The notes below the pieces were generated by a model. The model saw nothing but the letters and a program-made list of their open reading frames with translations, made no database searches and was not told the origin of the DNA. The translations under genes and the position numbers were made by a program. Source: Bacillus sp. UNC41MFS5 (GTDB lineage: Bacteria; Bacillota; Bacilli; Bacillales_B; DSM-18226). From it: DNA of 64,000 nucleotides. Where the stretch lies: NCBI RefSeq assembly GCF_000686805.1, contig NZ_JMLP01000012.1, forward strand, positions 62,001 to 126,000. Reading direction: 5' to 3'. Below are positions 39,810 to 48,906 of this stretch, in pieces. Numbering within the stretch: the first letter of the stretch is position 1; each line of letters starts with the position of its first letter.

Positions 39810-41198
39810 TTATTTTTTGTCTTTCAATATTAGTAGTGAACAGCACTCCACATGTGCCGTATGCGGGAACATGTCCACTGGTTGTATATACTTTACTTCA
39901 TATTTCGCGCTTAACGTTTGAATGTCCTTCGCCAATGTTGAAGGATTACATGAGATGTAAATGAGCTTTTTTGGTTCTGCCTGAAGGATGGTTTGGATTA
40001 ATTGCCCCTCAAGACCTGTTCTAGGTGGATCAACGACAATGACATCGGGCTTCCAACCCTTTTTGACCCATTTAGGCAGGACTTCTTCTGCCTTTCCAGG
40101 TACATATTTTGTATTGGTCAATCCATGCCGCTTTGCGTTTTTCTTCGCATCCTCAATTGATTCTGGGATGACGTCCATTCCACGGACTTCACCTGCCTGG
40201 TCGGCGAGCCATAACCCGATGGTTCCCACTCCACAATAGGCATCTACTATTTTTTCTGTACCTGTCAAAGCCGCTGCTTTTTTAACTTCATTATAAAGCT
40301 TTACCGTCTGCACAGGATTTAACTGAAAGAAGGTCCTTGCAGAAAGCTCAAATTGAAGGTCTCCTAGTGTTTCTTGGATAAATTCTTCACCCGCTAACGG
40401 AAGAGTTTCCTCACCAAAAATAAGGGACGTCTTTTGCCCATTTATGTTCTGAACAATTGATTTCACATTCGGTAGGCGTTTTTGGATTTCTTGAATGATG
40501 ATGTCTACTTTTGGTAATTCTTTTTGTGTTGTGATTAGGACTATTTGTAGTTCGCCTGTCTGAATGCCAACACGAGTAACAATGGTTCGAACAATACCTT
40601 TTCTAGATTTTTCATTATAGATAGGAATTTTTAATTCCTCTAAAATCCGTTTAACCACTGATGTCGCTTCATTTGTTTGTGAGTGCTGGACCGCACATTC
40701 GTCAATATTAATCAATTGATGGGAATTAAGGCCATAAAGCCCCGCAAGAACCTTACCATCCATTGCCTTTACTTGAAAACTGCTCTTGTTTCTATAACCC
40801 CACGGGTCTTCCATTCCAACGGTTTCTCTTATATCAAGTTTGCTCATGTCCACATTGGTATGGCGCTCCAATGATTGAATGACGATATCACGTTTTTCCT
40901 TCAACTGTTGGTCATATTGCAAGTGCTGCAATTGACATCCTCCACATTGATCGTAAACTGGACACAGTGGCAGAACACGATGCGGGGATTTAATACGAAT
41001 TTTTTTGACTTTTGCTTCAGCAAATTTCGGGCTAATCTTCGTTGCCTCTACGACCACTTCTTCACCAGGAAGGGCACCTGGTACAAAGACAACCTGCTTT
41101 TTAAAATAACCTACTCCCTCACCATTAATCCCAAGTCGTTTGATGGTAAGCGGAAAGGTTTGCTTCAGTTCAATTTTGATATTTTGATCAGTTTTCAT
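39810..41198 (-). CDS. rlmCD: 23S rRNA (uracil-5-)-methyltransferase RlmCD/TrmA family
   Basis: SAM-dependent RNA uracil-C5 methyltransferase. N-terminal TRAM domain (about 8-65), 4Fe-4S cysteines in [16 protein letters not shown] plus a later DECAVQ, SAM motif [17 protein letters not shown] near 315, and the catalytic DPPRTGL and [11 protein letters not shown] cysteine motif near 400. ATG 41198 has GGAG 8 nt upstream and is preferred over ATG 41222. The last 12 codons after HTAHVEC differ from those in the displaced stub at 28.8 kb, consistent with the island having supplied the current gene end. Product should remain functional. Confidence 0.93.
   Translation of the reverse strand: MKTDQNIKIELKQTFPLTIKRLGINGEGVGYFKKQVVFVPGALPGEEVVVEATKISPKFAEAKVKKIRIKSPHRVLPLCPVYDQCGGCQLQHLQYDQQLKEKRDIVIQSLERHTNVDMSKLDIRETVGMEDPWGYRNKSSFQVKAMDGKVLAGLYGLNSHQLINIDECAVQHSQTNEATSVVKRILEELKIPIYNEKSRKGIVRTIVTRVGIQTGELQIVLITTQKELPKVDIIIQEIQKRLPNVKSIVQNINGQKTSLIFGEETLPLAGEEFIQETLGDLQFELSARTFFQLNPVQTVKLYNEVKKAAALTGTEKIVDAYCGVGTIGLWLADQAGEVRGMDVIPESIEDAKKNAKRHGLTNTKYVPGKAEEVLPKWVKKGWKPDVIVVDPPRTGLEGQLIQTILQAEPKKLIYISCNPSTLAKDIQTLSAKYEVKYIQPVDMFPHTAHVECCSLLILKDKK
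39844..39863. repeat. Putative attachment site, proximal copy within rlmCD
   Basis: CACTCCACATGTGCCGTATG, 19/20 identical to 28877-28896, same orientation, encoding the HTAHVE residues at the end of RlmCD. Confidence 0.7.
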
Positions 41199-41280
41199 CA
41201 ATTTCACTCCATAATATTCCATAAATTCATATAAATCGTTTCATTTTAATTTTCCCCGTATTATAGCATGATTCACACAG

Positions 41281-41314
41281 AAAAACCGAATTCCAAAAAG
41301 AAATTCGGTTTTCA
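41281..41314 (-). terminator. Terminator after pdaA
   Basis: AAAACCGAATT / AATTCGGTTTT stem with flanking A/T runs between pdaA and rlmCD. Confidence 0.8.
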
Positions 41315-41320
41315 TGGGTG

Positions 41321-42106
41321 TTACTTATCAGCTGAATTTATTTTTTTCTTCGGGAATTTATCTAGGCTTTTAAACTTGTAGCCTTTTTTCTTTAAGTCCT
41401 GAATGACCTTTTCCAGAGCATCGGCATTGTCTTTTGAGACAGTGTGTAATAGTAAGATACAGCCCGGATGGACCTGTCTCATGATATTGTCGTAGGAATA
41501 TTGCCAGCCTCTTTGCGAATTCACATGCCAATCGACGAAAGCGAGTGACCAGAATACATGTGTAAAGCCCTCTTCATTAGCAATCTGCATCGTTCTTTCA
41601 CTAAATACCCCCCGGGGCGGACGAAGGTATTTCATTTCTTTTTGACCAGTTAATTCTTTCGTTTTGACGCGGACCTTTTCGAGCTCTTCACGAATCCTTT
41701 GATCACTTACGGTTGTCAGATCTGGATGATGCCACGAATGGTTCCCGACAATATGCCCTTCTTTTACCATCCTTTTTACGATATCCTCTGCCGAAAGCAA
41801 GTAATGTCCAGTGACAAAAAAGGTAGCAGGTACCTTTTCCTTTTTTAAGATATCAAGAATTTGCGGGGTATAACCTTGTTCATATCCGTTGTCGAAGGTA
41901 AGGTAAAGTATCTTTTTATTAGAGTCACTTTTATAAAAAGCACCATATTTCTCAATCAGCTGATCAAGTTCGGGACCAGCTTCTGCTGGCTGCTCATTTA
42001 CCCCTTTTTTAAAGCCCCAATGGATCGGCTGATTGGACACAGCCGCATATGTACTCTGCGGTATGAATAAAAGCAGCATACTGAGGATGCATAATAATCG
42101 TTTCAT
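41321..42106 (-). CDS. pdaA: Peptidoglycan N-acetylmuramic acid deacetylase PdaA
   Basis: Deacetylates muramic acid so that muramic-delta-lactam of the spore cortex can form; needed for germination. 261 residues with a signal peptide (MKRLLCILSMLLLFIPQSTYA) and a NodB polysaccharide deacetylase domain: LYLTFDNGYEQGYTPQIL near 65 (motif 1 is TFDNG, as in PdaA, rather than TFDDG), GNHSWHHPDL near 118 with the metal histidines, and RPPRGVFSERT near 160. Secreted, acting in the forespore wall. Next to rlmCD as in the B. subtilis yfjO-yfjS area. Confidence 0.93.
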   Translation of the reverse strand: MKRLLCILSMLLLFIPQSTYAAVSNQPIHWGFKKGVNEQPAEAGPELDQLIEKYGAFYKSDSNKKILYLTFDNGYEQGYTPQILDILKKEKVPATFFVTGHYLLSAEDIVKRMVKEGHIVGNHSWHHPDLTTVSDQRIREELEKVRVKTKELTGQKEMKYLRPPRGVFSERTMQIANEEGFTHVFWSLAFVDWHVNSQRGWQYSYDNIMRQVHPGCILLLHTVSKDNADALEKVIQDLKKKGYKFKSLDKFPKKKINSADK

Positions 42107-42168
42107 CCATGTTCCCCCTATTTTGTTTTTTTTAGTGTTTGTTTAAATGGGAAAATGATTATTAGTAT

Positions 42169-43134
42169 TTATAGGAAATTTTGAGGCTGATGGTAGACGC
42201 GGCCTTTCGTGGTTCCTGTAAAAGGGAAGCATAATGAAGATAAAAAGTACGTGGTTATTCTTGTAGATGGAAGGTGAAGGAATGTACGTATCTCCATATT
42301 TGTAAATGAGGAATGATTTAGTAAGAAATAATCTTTAATTGCAACTAAATGTGCATCGAGGGATATAAAATAGCAATGTGGACATACCCAAATTTTCCTA
42401 TTATAGCTCATTGGAAACTGAAAGCAATTGGGGCATTGGACACCTGTAATTATTTCTAACATTTGCATGCCAAATTTCTGCATTATGTCTGTAATTAATG
42501 GGGTGTGGCTTTTTAAAAGAAGTCTTTTAATTTTCTCAATGGTTTTAGGATCAAGGAGAGTCTTATTATGTTGATTGTAAAATACATCTATTTTTCCAAG
42601 TAATTCACTCACTCGGCAAATCTTTTTTTCCGCAATTGCGTATCCAGGACTAATGCATAATTCAGTTGAGGATTTACAAATAGCTACTAGCGAGTCAATT
42701 GGCATTGGAGGGATTTTGTGTTTTTCAAGAAAGTACGTCAATAATAAGTTATGGCGGTGGGCCTGTGCGATTGGATTATCATAGACTATTCTTTTGTCCA
42801 TATAATCTTGAATCATTTGATTTTTTTCGATAGTTAATTTTCCGGAGTGATTTTTGCCATCAATCATAAGAATTCCTCTTGGGGAAAGCAGCAATGCATC
42901 GATTTGAAAGTACCCGTCACCATACGGGAGGCGCAAGTCGTGGAATATGTAGAACCTTTTAGAGGGAATTTGTCCTAAATAATAGCGTATTTTCCTTTCA
43001 CCATTATATCCAGATCGTAAATTTTTAATGAAAGTCCTTAATTCTAATAGTACGGGATGATTTTGTGGCGTCCTTTTTTCCAATGCCTCGGCTTTCTTTA
43101 AATTAAGGGGAACTGATAGGTCTTTAACAAACAA
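42169..43134 (-). CDS. NERD domain protein with C-terminal zinc ribbon
   Basis: 321 residues. NERD (nuclease-related) domain at about 38-150: GYNGERKIRYYLGQIPSKRFYIFHDLRLPYGDGYFQIDALLLSPRGILMIDGKNHSGKL, with the D...(D/E)xK-like nuclease-fold residues. A zinc-ribbon-like motif CPNCFQF...CPHCYF follows near 235-258 and a helical tail. The function of such proteins is unknown; nucleic acid binding or cleavage is plausible. TTG start at 43134 behind AAGGAGG. Preceded by a 359-bp AT-rich region with three direct repeats. Confidence 0.87.
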   Translation of the reverse strand: MFVKDLSVPLNLKKAEALEKRTPQNHPVLLELRTFIKNLRSGYNGERKIRYYLGQIPSKRFYIFHDLRLPYGDGYFQIDALLLSPRGILMIDGKNHSGKLTIEKNQMIQDYMDKRIVYDNPIAQAHRHNLLLTYFLEKHKIPPMPIDSLVAICKSSTELCISPGYAIAEKKICRVSELLGKIDVFYNQHNKTLLDPKTIEKIKRLLLKSHTPLITDIMQKFGMQMLEIITGVQCPNCFQFPMSYNRKIWVCPHCYFISLDAHLVAIKDYFLLNHSSFTNMEIRTFLHLPSTRITTYFLSSLCFPFTGTTKGRVYHQPQNFL

Positions 43135-43240
43135 ATTAATACCTCCTTGGTTACGGTTTCGCTTATTTATAGCATGTATTAATGAAAAATTGTATGAATT
43201 TTTTATGAATTATAATTTTTCCAGCTGCCTATGCCGGGGA

Positions 43241-43424
43241 ATTTTTCAAAATAGGAGATAATTATACAATTTGAAAGGTTTATTTTACAATTTTTCAATT
43301 TATTTTACATAAATAGGAGTTAATTCAACAATAATTGGAAATTAACTTCCAAGCCCTAGAAAACAAGTTAGTTATTTTACAAAATTGAGGGGTATTTTTT
43401 CAAAATAGCGTAGTAATTATACAA
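43241..43424. repeat. Three imperfect ~29-bp direct repeats upstream of the NERD gene
   Basis: Copies at about 43241-43269, 43302-43330 and 43394-43424 share ATTTT-CA-AAATAGGAG-TAATT-ACA. They lie in the gene-free 43135-43493 stretch, which otherwise shows only AT-rich sequence. Could be binding sites of a regulator of the TTG-started NERD gene. Confidence 0.5.
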
Positions 43425-43450
43425 AAGGTGGAACTAAATTCCTTTTCAAT

Positions 43451-43481
43451 AAAAAATAAGCGCCCGCAACCCGAGCGCCTA
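43451..43481 (-). terminator. Terminator after fumarase gene
   Basis: AGCGC-CGCAACCCG-GCGCCT stem, followed on the minus strand by TTATTTTTTATT. Confidence 0.8.
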
Positions 43482-43493
43482 TCCCACAACTCT

Positions 43494-45038
43494 CTATTTA
43501 AAAACCGGTTCCTTAAACTGTGCTAATTTCTCTAATGAAGATTTATCAACGTCGGCATGCAGGCTGTTTCCGTGTGAGTCCATTGTCACTACTGCTGTGA
43601 AGCCCTCTACACGAAGGTGCCACATCGCTTCTGGAATACCAAATTGCATTAAATCGACACCTTCAACAGATTTGATACAATCTGCATAATATTGAGCAGC
43701 GCCGCCAATGGCATTTAAGTATACCCCGCCATGATTTTCCAATGCAGCTAACGTCTTCGGTCCCATACCGCCTTTACCGATAACAGCGCGGATGCCGAAT
43801 TTCTTCATGATATCACCTTGGTAAGGCTCCTCACGAATACTTGTTGTTGGACCAGCTGCCTTTACATGCCAAGCACCGGCTTCATCCTTCAACATAACCG
43901 GACCGCAATGATAAATAACTTGTCCATTTAAATCCACTGGTGCGTCATGATCACTTAAATATTTATGAATCGCATCTCGGCCAGTGTACATCATGCCGTT
44001 GATTTGAACAACATCGCCGACTTTAAGAGAACGGATTTGTTCTTCAGATATTGGCGCCTCTAAAGTGATAACCCCTTCAGATGTAGCTGCCGTTTCCTGC
44101 ACCGCTGCTTCTCCTTCAGAAAAATCAATGAACTCCCCGTCTTGGTACATCCATTCATTAATTTCACCAGTCTCAGCATTGACACTCACACCCAAACGAC
44201 GGAATGCCCAGCAATTGTACGCAACAGAAACATAGAAACTAGCAGGAATGCGGTTCATGACACCTACCTTACAGCCTAAGAGTGTCGCTTCACCACCGAA
44301 GCCCATCGTACCGATTCCTAATTTATTTGCATTTTCCATTACATACTCTTCTAACTTACGAAGGTCTTCATTTGGGTTCACATCTTCCACAGAACGGAAT
44401 AACTGTTCTTTCGCTAAATCGTATCCAGAAGAACGGTCGCCGCCAATACCAACACCGATAAAGCCAGCGCTGCATCCCTGACCTTGAGCCTGATAGACGG
44501 AATGCATAATGCACTTACGGATTCCATCAAGATCACGTCCGGCACGGCCTAATCCGTCTAATTCACATGGAAGGCTGTATTGAATGTTTTTATTTTCACA
44601 ACCGCCGCCTTTTAAAATCAGACGAACGTCGATATAATCTTTTTCCCATTGGTCAAATTTGATAACAGGCACACCTGCACCAAGATTGTCCCCACTGTTT
44701 TCACCAGTTAGGGAATCGACCGAGTTCGGGCGAAGCTTCCCTTCTTTCGTTGCCAACACAATGGCATTACGAATCGCTTCTTTAATTTCTAATTGATTCA
44801 CACCTACTGGCGTTTTAATCTTAAAGGTTGGTAAACCTGTGTCCTGACAGATGGGTGACACTTGATCGTCTGCCATTTTGATATTGTTTGTGATTGTCGC
44901 AAGGCTCATTGCGGCACTTGTTCCCGCATTTTCATTTTCTTTAGCCCATTTTACAGCCCGGCGGACATCCTTAGGAAGTTTTGTTGATGTTTCAACGACT
45001 AGCTTATACATGCTTTCTTGAAATTTAGAAATATTCAA
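43494..45038 (-). CDS. fumA: Fumarate hydratase class I (4Fe-4S)
   Basis: Interconverts fumarate and malate in the TCA cycle. About 514 residues, alpha and beta domains fused: VSPICQDTGLPTFKIKTP near 65 with the first cluster cysteine, GGGCENKN near 143, GQGCSAGFIGVGIGGDR near 185 for the remaining cysteines, and the C-terminal domain with GRDAIHKYLSDHDAPVDLNGQVIYHCGP and GPTTSIREEPY. Frame-open ATGs at 45068/45059 lie before the ribosome site; GAGAGGGG sits 8 nt upstream of a TTG at 45038, so the product likely starts MNISKFQESMYKL. Confidence 0.92.
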   Translation of the reverse strand: MNISKFQESMYKLVVETSTKLPKDVRRAVKWAKENENAGTSAAMSLATITNNIKMADDQVSPICQDTGLPTFKIKTPVGVNQLEIKEAIRNAIVLATKEGKLRPNSVDSLTGENSGDNLGAGVPVIKFDQWEKDYIDVRLILKGGGCENKNIQYSLPCELDGLGRAGRDLDGIRKCIMHSVYQAQGQGCSAGFIGVGIGGDRSSGYDLAKEQLFRSVEDVNPNEDLRKLEEYVMENANKLGIGTMGFGGEATLLGCKVGVMNRIPASFYVSVAYNCWAFRRLGVSVNAETGEINEWMYQDGEFIDFSEGEAAVQETAATSEGVITLEAPISEEQIRSLKVGDVVQINGMMYTGRDAIHKYLSDHDAPVDLNGQVIYHCGPVMLKDEAGAWHVKAAGPTTSIREEPYQGDIMKKFGIRAVIGKGGMGPKTLAALENHGGVYLNAIGGAAQYYADCIKSVEGVDLMQFGIPEAMWHLRVEGFTAVVTMDSHGNSLHADVDKSSLEKLAQFKEPVFK

Positions 45039-45210
45039 TTCGAGTACCCCTCTCCCCATGTTCCCCATTAATATTTTTCAAATTTACAATTTTTTGCACG
45101 CTTATATTATACTCCTATAACCACTAGAATTAAAGGATTAGTCTGCAACCGCTGCCAGGTTAATTGAGGAAATCCCCATGTAAATATTGGATTCCCTATC
45201 TAACCCTATT

Positions 45211-45239
45211 AAAAAGAGCCTGTTGATTAAACAGACTCA
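45211..45239 (-). terminator. Terminator overlapping the end of the SE1561-family gene
   Basis: GAG-CTGTT / AACAG-CTC stem with a minus-strand TTTTT tail; the stop codon is in the loop. Confidence 0.7.
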
Positions 45240-45424
45240 CTCACTTCACGGTTATTAAATTCTTTACATTTAGATTCCATATCATCTAACATCGAAATTA
45301 AACGGTCAATATCTTCAAGATCTGTATCTTCTGGATCAATCGCATCGAGGACATCAATGAACATGTTTAAACGTTGTTTTAAAAAATTCACTTGTGTATT
45401 TTTATCTTCAATCGGGCTGCCCAA
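45227..45424 (-). CDS. Small acidic protein, SE1561 family
   Basis: 65 residues, helical and acidic: QVNFLKQRLNMFIDVLDAIDPEDTDLEDIDRLISMLDDMESKCKEF. Resembles the small SE1561-type proteins conserved in Bacillales; function unknown. TTG start at 45424 with AAAGGAGTG 8 nt upstream, own terminator. Heptad-like leucine spacing suggests a helical hairpin or dimer. Confidence 0.75.
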   Translation of the reverse strand: MGSPIEDKNTQVNFLKQRLNMFIDVLDAIDPEDTDLEDIDRLISMLDDMESKCKEFNNREVSESV

Positions 45425-45520
45425 GTTGTTTCACTCCTTTCGCTAACGTTCTCATCCTATCGAAAAATTGCTATTTTGACAATCGATTAATAATATTTTG
45501 CCCAACTTTTTAAAGTTGAG

Positions 45521-45700
45521 GCTCTGTTATACTGGCTGTTGATTTCCACTTCAGGCACAAGCGGTTCGCGGGCGGTCCGGGGAGCCTCCTCGGCGCTAAA
45601 GCGCCTGTGGGGTCTCCCCTGCCCCGTCCTCCCGCAGGAGTCTTCGTGCCTTACGTTCCAATCAACTTGCTACGAAATCAACAGTAGCCTTTAACAGAGC
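45521..45700. repeat. MITE-like GC-rich intergenic repeat with terminal inverted repeats
   Basis: Bounded by GCTCTGTTA (45521-45529) and TAACAGAGC (45692-45700), with inner inverted arms CTGTTGATTTC and GAAATCAACAG (to 45684). The interior is much more GC-rich than flanking DNA, with nested stems such as GGCGCTAAAGCGCC. It looks like a dispersed Bacillaceae intergenic repeat; it carries no gene. It fills the 314-bp gap between the SE1561-family gene and yfkD. Confidence 0.75.
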
Positions 45701-45703
45701 AAA

Positions 45704-45738
45704 AAAAAGAAAAGACTCCTGCAACCAGGAGTCTGCTT
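45704..45738 (-). terminator. Terminator after yfkD
   Basis: Perfect AGACTCCTG / CAGGAGTCT stem with a minus-strand TTTTCTTTTTTTT tail. Confidence 0.9.
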
Positions 45739-46548
45739 TTAGCGTGGTCGTTCTGACGCTGCAAATCCAAAGGAGACATAATCTTGAACTGGAATCCATG
45801 CACCGATTCCTTGAGAGGTGACATTTTTAATCACGATAAATTTTTTGCTACCTTTTAACATTAAATAGACTTCACCGTAGGTTACCTTACCTTTTTCATT
45901 CACACCTGGTGCATAGGCATATAAGTAGCCCAATCGGTTCGGTGGAATGTTATAAATATGGTCATTCTTCGTTCCTGCCCCAATAATTGTATCGAACGCA
46001 AGTGGAAGATGTGTTTTTTCCATCGCCTTCAAAAGCATCATTTTTTTTACCGCTTCAGCACTGGCGATTTTAGCAGTCAGCCCGCCTCTGATAATCTTTT
46101 GCGACTCCTGAACATATTTGATTTGATATGGGACCTTGCCGCCACGATTATCAAAATAATTGGTGTTTATTTTTTGAAACTCCCAATTTGGAGAGGTTTC
46201 TGTTGATTCATAATTCAGGGGCCACTGACCTAGATAGACGATGGCACGATAACCTATGGCGAACGGCGTGCTATTAATACTCGATTCATTTAGCATCCGG
46301 ATTAGGTCAGGGTTTTCGATTTTCACCCTTGATGAGTTAATCAATTTTTTAGTTAAATCACTTGGTTGTAATAATGGCAGATCCTGTGTCGAATTTGGAT
46401 AGGTGTTCTCTTTGGTAATATTTCGGACCGAGGCTGGTACTTGATATTTTACCGAAACTTTTTGCGCTTGACCCTTTTGTGCGAAGGCTGAGGGAATAAA
46501 AGTTAACATTAATAGCAGTGTCATCAGGATAGTGACATTTTTCTTCAC
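45739..46548 (-). CDS. yfkD: YfkD-like secreted protein
   Basis: 269 residues beginning with a signal peptide (MKKNVTILMTLLLMLTFIPSAFA). The rest matches the Bacillus YfkD family: LLQPSDLTKKLINSSRVKIENPDLIRMLNESSINSTPFAIGYRAIVYLGQWPLNY and the C-terminal GIGAWIPVQDYVSFGF. Function is unknown; exported, possibly cell-wall associated. Its position near a ChaA-type antiporter and an MFS gene copies the yfkD-yfkE-yfkF order of B. subtilis. Confidence 0.88.
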   Translation of the reverse strand: MKKNVTILMTLLLMLTFIPSAFAQKGQAQKVSVKYQVPASVRNITKENTYPNSTQDLPLLQPSDLTKKLINSSRVKIENPDLIRMLNESSINSTPFAIGYRAIVYLGQWPLNYESTETSPNWEFQKINTNYFDNRGGKVPYQIKYVQESQKIIRGGLTAKIASAEAVKKMMLLKAMEKTHLPLAFDTIIGAGTKNDHIYNIPPNRLGYLYAYAPGVNEKGKVTYGEVYLMLKGSKKFIVIKNVTSQGIGAWIPVQDYVSFGFAASERPR

Positions 46549-46635
46549 GAGTTAAACTCCTTTCACTAATAGCATAATCAGTCTGCTAGTAGTTTTTTCG
46601 GAGTTGATTATTTTTATCCATCCTAGTAAGTAATT

Positions 46636-47253
46636 TCAATATTTCGTCTGTAGACGCAACATTAATTTCTCAAAAAATGGAAAGAACAATTGGATGGCAG
46701 GTCCTACTGTGAATGTAATGATAATGGTCCCGTATGAGATAGGTCCATGTAGTAAAAAGGCAGGAATCAATGCTGTAATCTCTCCAATGGTTTTCGCAAC
46801 CATTAAATTAACTCGAAAGCGTTCTTTAATGGCTAACATAAAATTATCAATTGGACTTTGAGGGAATTTTGCCTGAATGTAGATAGCTGCACCAAATCCG
46901 ATAATCAAGATTCCTACTAATAGCATGGCTATTTTAGCGATGAGTTGATTGACTTGAAATAAATTAAAAACAGTTCCCAGCCAAAAATCGACTAATGAAC
47001 CTATGATGATAATCGTTAGAAGTGAAAGAAGATCAGGTCTTTTCTTTAATAAGAGAGAGACCAGTATAACTAAAATAGCCCCATCAATCATTACCCATTT
47101 ACCTACGGATAAACCTACCTTTTCTGTTAAGACTACATTAAGAGCATCCCATGCACCCACACCAATATCGGCTACTTCAATAGTCATACATACACCAAAA
47201 GTCATTATACTAAGTCCAAAAATAAAAAATAAAAACCGAATTAATAATCTCAT
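46636..47253 (-). CDS. YczE/YyaS/YitT-type integral membrane protein
   Basis: About 205 residues with five hydrophobic segments: FLFFIFGLSIMTFGVCMTIEVADIGVGAWDALNVVL, WVMIDGAILVILVSLLL, LLTIIIIGSLVDFWLGTVF, IAMLLVGILIIGFGAAIYIQ and YGTIIITFTVGPAIQLFFPFF. The GVGAWDAL motif is typical for the YczE family. Role unknown. An ATG at 47286 is possible, but AAGGAG lies 6 nt before the ATG at 47253. Inserted between yfkD and yfkE relative to B. subtilis. Confidence 0.82.
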   Translation of the reverse strand: MRLLIRFLFFIFGLSIMTFGVCMTIEVADIGVGAWDALNVVLTEKVGLSVGKWVMIDGAILVILVSLLLKKRPDLLSLLTIIIIGSLVDFWLGTVFNLFQVNQLIAKIAMLLVGILIIGFGAAIYIQAKFPQSPIDNFMLAIKERFRVNLMVAKTIGEITALIPAFLLHGPISYGTIIITFTVGPAIQLFFPFFEKLMLRLQTKY

Positions 47254-47599
47254 TCGTCGCTCCTTCAAGTTAGAGAAAAGTAACATAAATGTAATATTCA
47301 GAACATTTACAAAATTAAAATTTAATACTATAATATACTTAACTTATCAACAAAGGAGGGCCGTAATCAATCTGCTTCCATTACCTATTATCCATAAGGA
47401 GGTTGGGATCCCCGTCTTATATGAGATTCAACACTCGTGTTCATGTATCTAAATAAACATGAAGGTTGGTGATTGATGGCCCAAAGAAAAGCGATTGATT
47501 TTTACCCTACTAAATGGTTATTTTATCATTATAGCTCAAGCTTGACGATTAACCCCGTACATTGAAGAACTGAAATGAAACTTAAAACTTAAATTTAAT
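47254..47599. other. Gene-free stretch upstream of the YczE-type gene
   Basis: Contains AT-rich promoter-like sequence, a GGAGGG ribosome-site-like block at 47355 and a 29-codon open frame at 47476-47565 (MAQRKAIDFYPTKWLFYHYS...) without good translation signals. I cannot support a gene here. Confidence 0.4.
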
Positions 47600-47641
47600 A
47601 ATAAAGACTCTATACCCACCGGGCTTAGAGTCTTTATTTTT
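47600..47641 (-). terminator. Terminator after chaA/yfkE
   Basis: Perfect 13-bp stem AATAAAGACTCTA / TAGAGTCTTTATT with A/T tails on both strands. Confidence 0.9.
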
Positions 47642-47650
47642 TTACAATAA

Positions 47651-48709
47651 CTAGAGTAAGTAAAAGCCGATTCCCATAATGACATAGGCAGCGAGCAGTG
47701 TTAACCCTTCAAACCAATTGGATTCTCCGTCGTTGGAGATAACAACCATAAGGAGCACCGATGACACCATCGCAATTAGCTCTTGCCAGCTAAATAGTAG
47801 TGGCATGGTGGTATCAAAGAAAAGAGAAGCAAGCACAAGAACAGGTAATACGAACATGGCCACCTGCAATGTAGAACCAATCGCGATTTCAACTGCAATA
47901 TCCATTTTGTCTTTAAATGCCATGACAACGGCAGATGCATGTTCTGCTGCATTCCCTACTATAGCCACGATAATGACACCGATAAACAATTCAGACCAAC
48001 CAAGAGTTTCTCCTACATATTCAAACGTATGGACTAGGTGCTCGGAGATGTATGCGACTGCTATTGTAGCAATGAAGAGAACGGCAATAGCTCTCCCTTT
48101 CCCCCATTCTGGTTCTTCTTCCTCATGAACGATTTTTTCGGTACTTGGCTGGTAAACGCCTCGATGTGTAACCAGCTTAAAAAATAGGGCAGCAAGATAA
48201 AGGAGAATCAAAATAACTGAAATCCCAACACTTAAGGAAAGAGTTTTTGTCTCATTCATATTAATCGAAAAAACTTCCGGAATGACAAAGGCAATGATAA
48301 CAGCAAACATTAACAATCCCGAATTATGCCTAGCATCGTAGACATTAAATGTTTGTCGCTTAAATTTTAAGCCCCCGATAAAGAATGAAAGCCCTGCCAC
48401 AAGTAATAAGTTTCCTAACACGGAACCCGTTAGTGAGGCCAGAACAATTCCAACAAGTCCAGCTTTCAACGAAAAAATTGAAATAATAAGTTCAACTGCA
48501 TTTCCAAAGGTTGCATTTAACAGTCCGCCAATCCGCGGTCCTGCAACAATTGCTAGACTTTCAGTTGCCCTTCCCATATAACTGGCTAGTGCCACGATTG
48601 TTAAGCAATAGATAATAAATAAAACAATATTTGACCAATGCATCATTGAGCCAATAACGGACAGCGGCACCCCAATGAATGTCATAAGCATAAAAATTCT
48701 GTTCACCAT
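47651..48709 (-). CDS. chaA: Calcium/proton antiporter (CaCA family, ChaA/YfkE)
   Basis: 352 residues, about 11 membrane segments. The two inverted alpha-repeats of the cation exchanger family are seen as GGLLNATFGNAVELIISIFSLKAG (about 60-85) and GVIIVAIVGNAAEHASAVVMAFKDKMDIAVEIAIGSTLQVAMFVLPVLV (about 240-290), each with the glutamate-containing GN-E motif that binds Ca2+. Exports Ca2+ (and possibly other cations) in exchange for H+. Equivalent to B. subtilis YfkE by sequence type and position. GGAGG precedes the ATG. Confidence 0.92.
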   Translation of the reverse strand: MVNRIFMLMTFIGVPLSVIGSMMHWSNIVLFIIYCLTIVALASYMGRATESLAIVAGPRIGGLLNATFGNAVELIISIFSLKAGLVGIVLASLTGSVLGNLLLVAGLSFFIGGLKFKRQTFNVYDARHNSGLLMFAVIIAFVIPEVFSINMNETKTLSLSVGISVILILLYLAALFFKLVTHRGVYQPSTEKIVHEEEEPEWGKGRAIAVLFIATIAVAYISEHLVHTFEYVGETLGWSELFIGVIIVAIVGNAAEHASAVVMAFKDKMDIAVEIAIGSTLQVAMFVLPVLVLASLFFDTTMPLLFSWQELIAMVSSVLLMVVISNDGESNWFEGLTLLAAYVIMGIGFYLL

Positions 48710-48906
48710 ATATTCCCTCCATATTCTTATTATCTAACGAGGATATTTTCTTTTAGACTTTTCCTTTTGTTCCTTAATTTACCTAAAATTATTGTGATTG
48801 TCTAGACATGGAACTTTTACTTGCAAATTGGCAATTTTCTCGTTACCATAATTTGGGAACTATATAATTTTATATTGAATGAAACTTGTAGAATTGAGGA
48901 CGTTCT

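Noticed and set aside
47340..47570. Possible short genes near a GGAGGG block (VGIPVLYEIQHSCSCI and MAQRKAIDFYPTKW)
   Set aside because: The first lacks any standard start codon at the right distance; the second has no ribosome site. Recorded only as gene-free sequence.
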